Shown one piece after another: positions 1 to 4,223 of a stretch of 7,065 nucleotides of DNA. The notes beneath the pieces are model-generated. The model worked only from the letters and a program-made list of their open reading frames with translations, was not told where the DNA came from and searched no databases. A program made the translations under genes and the position numbers. Origin of the DNA: Micavibrio sp. UBA2705 (lineage in GTDB: Bacteria > Pseudomonadota > Alphaproteobacteria > Micavibrionales > Micavibrionaceae); NCBI GenBank assembly GCA_002354205.1, contig DELD01000077.1, forward strand, positions 1-7,065. The letters are read 5' to 3'. The first letter of the stretch is position 1. Every line of letters starts with the position of its first letter.

Positions 1-185
1 GTGCCCGCAGAGCCTGTGAAGTCAGTTAGCCATGTCAGGCGCTGATCGGCTGGCGGCACGTATTCATTGTTATACATATCTGTATTGGGGACGATATATC
101 CATTAACGCCGTGCTGCTTCATTGCGTCGCGTAGGCGTACCATACGGACATCTATTGTTGGCTTATTGCTGTTTTGGTTGGACAT
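1..185 (-). CDS. Aminopeptidase P (Xaa-Pro aminopeptidase) family protein, N-terminal fragment
   Basis: This is the first 61 codons of a minus-strand gene whose remainder lies left of the window. Translation from the ATG at 185-183 gives a creatinase/aminopeptidase P N-terminal domain. A short helix (VRMVRLRDAMKQHGVNGYIV) is followed by the family pattern IVPNTDxYNNEYVPPxxxRL, then WLTDFTGSAG at the cut edge. The EYVPP..RL and FTGSAG blocks are typical of the large (about 600-residue) XPNPEP1-like M24 enzymes that remove an N-terminal residue preceding proline; they are normally cytosolic and metal-dependent. The metal-binding catalytic domain is C-terminal and not visible, so activity cannot be judged. 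The start is supported by an AGGGG ribosome site (plus 192-196) six bases upstream of the ATG. The gene is divergent from the J-domain gene. A creatinase-type hydrolase is the main alternative. Confidence 0.88.
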   Translation of the reverse strand, partial: MSNQNSNKPTIDVRMVRLRDAMKQHGVNGYIVPNTDMYNNEYVPPADQRLTWLTDFTGSAG

Positions 186-220
186 GCTTGACCCCTGTTT
201 TTTTATTTTTTGATAAGATG

Positions 221-249
221 ACAATAGACACAGCTTGCCATAAAATCAA
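221..249 (-). promoter_or_regulatory. Candidate sigma70-type promoter for the aminopeptidase P gene
   Basis: Read on the minus strand, TTGATT (plus 244-249) is followed 17 bases later by TATTGT (plus 221-226). Each hexamer matches four of six consensus positions, and the spacing is ideal. Transcription would begin about 30 bases before the ATG at 185, leaving room for the AGGGG ribosome site. The region is AT-rich, so a chance match is possible. Confidence 0.3.
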
Positions 250-255
250 TATAAA
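225..255 (+). promoter_or_regulatory. Weak candidate promoter for the J-domain/galU operon
   Basis: TAGACA (225-230) and TATAAA (250-255) each match five of six sigma70 consensus positions, but they are 19 bases apart, longer than optimal. If used, the transcript would start near 262 and include the palindrome at 279-293 in its leader. It overlaps the candidate promoter for the divergent gene, so the two could compete. GATAAT at 269-274 is another possible -10, without a good -35 partner. Confidence 0.22.
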
Positions 256-293
256 GGGCTGATTTTTTGATAATAACTCTGATTTAAAATCAG
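243..293. repeat. Cluster of TGATTT/AAATCA repeats including a perfect palindrome
   Basis: Four copies of the hexamer TGATTT or its complement lie within about 50 bases: AAATCA at 243-248, TGATTT at 260-265, TGATTT at 280-285 and AAATCA at 287-292. The last two form a palindrome with 7-base arms, CTGATTT-A-AAATCAG (279-293). The two direct copies are 20 bases apart, about two helical turns, each preceded by C (CTGATTT). The cluster sits between divergent genes, so it could be an operator for a dimeric regulator. No regulator is recognised, and AT-rich DNA gives such matches by chance fairly easily. Confidence 0.35.
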
Positions 294-334
294 TAATTCT
301 TGACTTGTTGTGCGGATATTGCGACATTCCCGCC

Positions 335-820
335 ATGCCGATTTTATTTTTAATTGCTGGTTTGATTTTACTTGTGCTGTTTCTGACGTTTTTTCAGAAA
401 GGCGTGAGCCCTGATGCGCAGAAAACATTTTGGCGTTTTGTCCTGTTTTTTGTCGTGCCTGCCGCTTTGTTTTACCTGATTATCTTAGGGCGCTCTCTGC
501 CTGCTTTATTGGTGCTGTTTATTGTACTGCCGATGATTGTTAAAGAGATTAAGTCTTTGCGCAAACAGGGTAAGGATGATGAAAGCATTGGGCAGGATGA
601 TATGCAGGACAATGTGAAGCAGGAAAACCTCAACTTAACGCATGATGAGGCGCTAAAAATTTTGGGGCTTGAAGATGGTTCATCTGTAGCAGACATTAAA
701 GCAGCCCATAGTAAATTAATCAAAAAAAACCATCCTGACCAAGAAGGCAATGCGTGGCTTGCATCGAAAATCAATGCGGCGCGCGATGTGTTATTAGAAA
801 AAAATAATAAAGATGTTTAA
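335..820 (+). CDS. Membrane-anchored J-domain protein, Tim14/Pam18-like
   Basis: A 161-residue inner-membrane co-chaperone expected to stimulate the ATPase of DnaK-type Hsp70 near the membrane. Three hydrophobic segments lie at about residues 2-20, 34-51 and 55-69. Basic residues in the first loop and after segment three (KEIKSLRKQGK) suggest the N-terminus is outside and the C-terminus in the cytoplasm. After a polar linker (about 71-99) comes a minimal J-domain at 101-155: helix I LTHDEALKILGL, helix II ending in KKNHPDQ with the diagnostic HPD at 133-135, and helix III AWLASKINAARDVLLE. The ASKINAARDVLL pattern resembles mitochondrial Tim14/Pam18. There is no Gly/Phe or zinc-finger region, so it is not canonical DnaJ. 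ATG 335 is preferred because the hydrophobic segment follows at once; an in-frame TTG at 305 would add ten non-hydrophobic residues. Neither start has a clear Shine-Dalgarno. galU follows after 57 bases. The client is unknown. Confidence 0.87.
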   Translation: MPILFLIAGLILLVLFLTFFQKGVSPDAQKTFWRFVLFFVVPAALFYLIILGRSLPALLVLFIVLPMIVKEIKSLRKQGKDDESIGQDDMQDNVKQENLNLTHDEALKILGLEDGSSVADIKAAHSKLIKKNHPDQEGNAWLASKINAARDVLLEKNNKDV

Positions 821-877
821 CAATGACGCAAAAATTTGCTAAACCTCAGCCACTGGAAAATATAAGAAGATATACAG

Positions 878-1771
878 ATGACAGATAGTAAATTAAATCG
901 CCCTGTGCGTAAGGCTGTTTTTCCCGTTGCTGGTCTTGGTACGCGCTTTTTGCCTGCAACCAAAGTTATGCCTAAAGAAATGCTGCCTTTGGTCGATCGT
1001 CCGCTTATTCAGCATGCTTTTGAAGAAGCGCGCGCAGCAGGGATTGAAGAATTTATTTTTGTGAGCGGTCGTCACAAGGAAATGCTCGAAGAGCATTTTG
1101 ATTACCAACCAGAATTAATGGAAACCCTTATATCTCGCGGCAAAATCGATATGGTTGACCGTGTGCGCGATAGTGAAATGCCAGAGGGGAAATTGTTCCT
1201 GACGCGTCAGGCGCGCCCATTAGGTCTAGGCCACGCGATTTGGTGTGCGCATAAACTTGTTGGTGATGAGCCCTTTGCCGTGATGCTTGTTGATGATGTT
1301 GTGTTATCGGATACGCCATGTTTAAAACAGATGATTGATTGTTATGCCGATGTCGGCGGTAACATGGCTGCGGTGATGGATGTCCCGCGCGAACAAACCC
1401 AGAAATACGGCGTTCTGGACGTAAAGAGCGAAAATGGTCGCCTTGCTGAAATTGCAGGTTTGGTCGAAAAACCAAAGCCCGAAGATGCACCATCAACATT
1501 ATCTGTGATTGGCCGTTATATTTTGCAGCCAGAGATTTTTGATTATTTGGGGCAGTTTAATAAAGGCACAGGGAATGAAATTCAGTTAACAGATGCGATT
1601 GCCCATCAAATTGGCAAACAGCCTGTTAACGGTTTCCGTTTCGATGGTAAACGTTATGATTGCGGCAGTCGCCTTGGCTTTATTGAGGCGAATATTGCCT
1701 TTGGTATGCAAGACCCTGAAATTGGCAAAGACGTACAGCGCTTTGTCAAAAGCTATGCCGATAAGTTATAA
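878..1771 (+). CDS. galU: UTP-glucose-1-phosphate uridylyltransferase
   Basis: Makes UDP-glucose and pyrophosphate from UTP and glucose-1-phosphate in the cytosol, supplying glucosyl donors for LPS, capsule and other glycans. The 297-residue length is normal for bacterial GalU. Visible motifs are the nucleotide-binding loop FPVAGLGTRFLPATK (15-29) with KE at 33-34; QARPLGLGHA (111-120); the metal-binding region MLVDDVV (136-142) with D139/D140; KYGVLD (176-181); LVEKPK (195-200); GTGNEIQLTDA (230-240); and K258 with DCGSRLGFIEA (261-271). All expected active-site blocks are present. The oddity is LVDD where relatives usually have LPDD or LADD, which keeps the acidic pair. The ATG is preceded by a modest AAGAAGA ribosome site (864-870). 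It lies between the J-domain gene and a phosphohexomutase that could supply glucose-1-phosphate, so the pair forms a coherent UDP-glucose module. Confidence 0.96.
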   Translation: MTDSKLNRPVRKAVFPVAGLGTRFLPATKVMPKEMLPLVDRPLIQHAFEEARAAGIEEFIFVSGRHKEMLEEHFDYQPELMETLISRGKIDMVDRVRDSEMPEGKLFLTRQARPLGLGHAIWCAHKLVGDEPFAVMLVDDVVLSDTPCLKQMIDCYADVGGNMAAVMDVPREQTQKYGVLDVKSENGRLAEIAGLVEKPKPEDAPSTLSVIGRYILQPEIFDYLGQFNKGTGNEIQLTDAIAHQIGKQPVNGFRFDGKRYDCGSRLGFIEANIAFGMQDPEIGKDVQRFVKSYADKL

Positions 1772-1833
1772 GTAAATAAAGATATAGAGTAGTATAAATA
1801 ATGTTTAATCTTGCGATGAAAAAAGAAAATACT

Positions 1834-1838
1834 GGAAG
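1834..1838 (+). promoter_or_regulatory. Ribosome-binding site favouring the internal start of the phosphohexomutase
   Basis: GGAAG lies seven bases before ATG 1846. The upstream in-frame ATGs at 1801 and 1816 lack a comparable site: 1801 has only a distant GAG. This site, plus the lack of family resemblance in the 15 residues before 1846, decides the chosen start. Confidence 0.45.
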
Positions 1839-1845
1839 CGTAGAT

Positions 1846-3252
1846 ATGAATGAAGGCCATAAATTTGACCCTGTAGTACTGCGCGAATATGACATTCGCG
1901 GCATTGTGAACGAGAATATTGATGAAAATGATGCTTATGCCATTGGGCGTGCATTAGGGACAACGATTTCTCGCGCTGGGGGCAGCCGCGTTGCTGTAGG
2001 CCGTGATGGGCGTGATAGTTCACCTGATTTAGCGGAAGCTGTGATGCGCGGCCTTGTTGATTGTGGTTTGATTGTCATGAATATCGGCGTTGGCCCCTCG
2101 CCAATGCTTTATTTTACTGTGCATGATCGTATGCTTGATGGCGGCGTTGTCATTACAGGCTCGCATAACCCATCGCAATATAATGGCTTTAAAATGATGG
2201 ATCAAAAAGGCTCTGTCTTTGGCGAAAAAGTACAAGAATTGGGCCGCATTGCCGCAGCAGGGGATTATGTATCCGGCGAAGGTGAAGTGCGTGCTTTGGA
2301 TGTTTGCGACACATATGTATCGCGGCTTATTCGTGATTTGAACATCGCCGCAGGCCGCCCGCTTAAAATCGCGTGGGATTGCGGTAATGGCGCAGCGGGC
2401 GCGGTAATCCATGGTTTTGTTGCACAGCTCCCCGGTGAAAATGTATTATTGTTTGATGAAGTTGACGGGCGTTTCCCAAATCACCATCCTGACCCGACTG
2501 TTGATGCAAATTTAAAAGATTTACAGCAAGCGGTACTGGAGCAAAATTGCGACCTCGGCATTGCTTTTGATGGTGACGCTGACCGTATCGGTGTGGTTGA
2601 TAATAAGGGCGAGATTATTCGCTGCGATACGCTGATCGCGCTTTATGCCGCGGATGTCTTAAAAGATAATCCTGGCGCGCCGATTATTGGTGATATTAAA
2701 TGCTCTCAAGCAATGTTTGACGAAATTACGCGTCTTGGCGGTAAGGCTGAAATGTGGAAAACAGGCCATTCGTTGATTAAATCACGGATGAAAGAGCTGT
2801 CCGCGCCGCTTGCAGGTGAACTAAGCGGGCATATTTTCTTCGCTGACCGTTATTATGGTTTTGATGATGCGCTATATTGCGCCGTGCGCCTGCTTAACAT
2901 TGTCGCAAATACAGAAGGCGGCAAGTCATTAAATGAACTGCTTGCTGATTTCCCAGAGTTATATAACACGCCTGAAATTCGTTTCGAAGTTGATGAATCG
3001 CAAAAATTTGAGATTGTTGAAAAAGTGCTTGCGTCTTTACGCATACAGGCCGCGGATGATGAAAATATCAGCGTTTCTGATACTGATGGCGTGCGCGTTG
3101 TGACGCAAAAAGGCTGGTGGCTGCTGCGTGCGTCAAACACGCAGAATGCTTTGACCGCAAGGGTTGAGGCGTCACGCAAAACATATCTCGAAGAAATGAA
3201 GGAGATGCTTTCTGCGGAGCTTGAAAAGTTAGGTGTTGTTATCCCGTTCTAA
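1846..3252 (+). CDS. Phosphomannomutase/phosphoglucomutase
   Basis: Interconverts the 1- and 6-phosphates of mannose and glucose through a phosphoserine enzyme and glucose-1,6-bisphosphate. It feeds GalU with glucose-1-phosphate and GDP-mannose synthesis with mannose-1-phosphate. From ATG 1846 it is 468 residues, typical for the AlgC/PgmG type of alpha-D-phosphohexomutase. Signatures (numbered from 1846) are REYDIRG at 13-19; VGRDGRDSSP at 51-60; the catalytic loop ITGSHNPSQYNGF with phosphoserine S106; the magnesium loop DGDADRIG at 242-249; the sugar-specificity loop GELSGH at 324-329; and the C-terminal phosphate-binding loop RASNTQNALTARVE at 428-441. The last has Asn where many relatives have Pro or Asp, while the Arg, Ser, Asn and Thr contacts are kept. 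A start at 1801 would add 15 unconserved residues; GGAAG before 1846 favours the shorter form. It lies 74 bases after galU, or 29 with the longer start, and 46 before chpT. Which sugar dominates cannot be read from sequence. Confidence 0.94.
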   Translation: MNEGHKFDPVVLREYDIRGIVNENIDENDAYAIGRALGTTISRAGGSRVAVGRDGRDSSPDLAEAVMRGLVDCGLIVMNIGVGPSPMLYFTVHDRMLDGGVVITGSHNPSQYNGFKMMDQKGSVFGEKVQELGRIAAAGDYVSGEGEVRALDVCDTYVSRLIRDLNIAAGRPLKIAWDCGNGAAGAVIHGFVAQLPGENVLLFDEVDGRFPNHHPDPTVDANLKDLQQAVLEQNCDLGIAFDGDADRIGVVDNKGEIIRCDTLIALYAADVLKDNPGAPIIGDIKCSQAMFDEITRLGGKAEMWKTGHSLIKSRMKELSAPLAGELSGHIFFADRYYGFDDALYCAVRLLNIVANTEGGKSLNELLADFPELYNTPEIRFEVDESQKFEIVEKVLASLRIQAADDENISVSDTDGVRVVTQKGWWLLRASNTQNALTARVEASRKTYLEEMKEMLSAELEKLGVVIPF

Positions 3253-3298
3253 TGCGTTAGACTATTTGCACTGATTTACGAGTCATTAGGAGAGTATT

Positions 3299-3952
3299 AT
3301 GAGCGATAAAAAAGCACCTGCATTAGATGCATCTGTCATGGAAATGTTGGCATCACGTATATGTCACGATTTAATCAGCCCTGTGGGCGCGATTAATAAC
3401 GGCGTTGAGTTTCTTGAAGATATGGGCGCAGATTCGCTTGATGACGCGCTAGAGCTTATTAAGCATAGCGCACAGCAAGCTGCGGCGCGGCTACAGGCTT
3501 TTAGTCTTGCTTATGGCGCGGGCGGCCGTGATACGTCAATGGAGCCAAAAGACGTTCAAGAAATCATGGGTAACTTATTGCGCGGTGAAGGTAAAATTCG
3601 CCAAGCATGGGACCCGCATGCCGATTTGGGGTTTCACAAAAACCCACCTGCTTACTGCAAAATGTTAATGGCAGCTTTAATGCTTGCCCATGAATGTCTT
3701 CCAAAAGGCGGCTTCATTTTCGTTGACCCGATTGAGGGCGGCGAGGGCACTCTTATTGTTGCAGAAGGTGAAGGCGCAGTATTACGTGAAGGCGTGCTTG
3801 ACGCGCTTCATGGCGACCTTGCTGTTGATGATATTGACCCGCGTTTAGTGCATCCTTATGCATTATCGGCTTTGGGGGCTTATTATGGTTATGTTTTGGA
3901 CGCGAAGGTTGTTGAAGATAAAAAGCGCGTAGAGATTACTTTGACTACATGA
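3299..3952 (+). CDS. chpT: Histidine phosphotransferase ChpT
   Basis: In alphaproteobacteria, ChpT relays phosphoryl groups from the receiver of the hybrid kinase CckA to CtrA and CpdR, controlling cell cycle, motility or development according to lineage. The 217-residue protein begins with a DHp-like helical region. In the block ASRICHDLISPVGAINNGVE, H23 is the phospho-acceptor (compare ARLCHDFISP in Caulobacter ChpT). A second helix with DDALELIKHSAQQAAARLQAF follows. The C-terminal half (about 83-217) matches the degenerate kinase-like fold of ChpT: it lacks recognisable N, G1 and G2 ATP-binding boxes, so autokinase activity is not expected. The start is clear, with AGGAGAG (3288-3294) just before the ATG. 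It follows the phosphohexomutase by 46 bases and is closed by the terminator at 4005-4042. The next gene, a hybrid cheA, also works by His-Asp phosphotransfer. Neither cckA nor ctrA is in the window. Confidence 0.92.
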   Translation: MSDKKAPALDASVMEMLASRICHDLISPVGAINNGVEFLEDMGADSLDDALELIKHSAQQAAARLQAFSLAYGAGGRDTSMEPKDVQEIMGNLLRGEGKIRQAWDPHADLGFHKNPPAYCKMLMAALMLAHECLPKGGFIFVDPIEGGEGTLIVAEGEGAVLREGVLDALHGDLAVDDIDPRLVHPYALSALGAYYGYVLDAKVVEDKKRVEITLTT

Positions 3953-4004
3953 GTATTTGGTAATTTATCTTAGCGCTTACTAATGTGACTAAGTTATTGT
4001 TTTT

Positions 4005-4042
4005 AAAGGGTGGGGCTCGCAGGCGCTGCCCTTTTGTTTTTT
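4005..4042 (+). terminator. Rho-independent terminator after chpT
   Basis: AAAGGG-TGGGGC (4005-4016) pairs with GCGCTG-CCCTTT (4023-4034) across a 6-base TCGCAG loop. This gives a 12-bp stem with one G-G mismatch and two G-T pairs, followed by a T-rich tract (TTTTGTTTTTT, 4032-4042). It lies 52 bases after the chpT stop and should end the operon, separating it from cheA. Confidence 0.85.
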
Positions 4043-4223
4043 CTAAGCAAAGAAAACCGATTCTTTTTGTGTGAAACTGTGATATATTTTTGTCAGAAGT
4101 AACATATCTTTAATCTTTTTTCGGCATTCTCTAATATATACATTTTTTAGTTATTTTTATTTTAAGCAATTATTTCTGCCGTGAAAAATCTATATACAGG
4201 CAAATAAACAGGAGACCATCACT
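4043..4223 (+). promoter_or_regulatory. Leader and presumed promoter region of cheA, AT-rich in its core
   Basis: No gene lies between the terminator and cheA. Counting by hand, positions 4081-4170 contain only 18 G or C in 90 bases, far below the flanking genes. A cheA promoter is expected here because the terminator isolates it from chpT, but no hexamer pair with proper spacing stands out: TTGTCA at 4090-4095 lacks a good -10 at 16-18 bases. The region ends in a good ribosome site, AGGAGA (4210-4215), nine bases from the ATG when measured from AGGAG. The element ACAGG occurs twice (4196-4200 and 4208-4212). Confidence 0.4.

Noticed and set aside
305..334. Ten-residue N-terminal extension of the J-protein from TTG 305
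   Set aside because: It would place polar and Cys residues before the first TM segment, uses a rare start codon and has no Shine-Dalgarno.
836..866. Possible promoter TTGCTA-N19-TATAAG immediately before galU
   Set aside because: The spacing is too long, and the -10 would overlap the galU ribosome site, leaving almost no leader.
1128..1499. Minus-strand open frame of 123 codons inside galU
   Set aside because: It lies wholly antisense to a gene with all GalU motifs, its product is rich in His/Arg/Gln with no domain, and no ribosome site was recognised. It is a shadow frame.
2029..2412. Minus-strand open frame of 127 codons inside the phosphohexomutase gene
   Set aside because: It is antisense to conserved catalytic motifs and its composition looks non-protein-like.
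3249..3260. Small palindrome CTAA-TGCG-TTAG at the end of the phosphohexomutase gene as a terminator
   Set aside because: The stem is only four A/T-rich pairs and no T-tract follows, so it is too weak to terminate.
4110..4180. CtrA-type binding sites (TTAA-N7-TTAA) near cheA and in the 186-334 intergenic region
   Set aside because: Single TTAA half-sites exist (for example 284-287 and 4162-4165), but none has a second half at the required 7-base spacing.
4163..4185. Possible sigma28 (flagellar) promoter with TAAG and GCCGTGAA before cheA
   Set aside because: The gap between the two parts is 11 bases where about 15 is expected, and GCCGTGAA only partly matches GCCGATAA.
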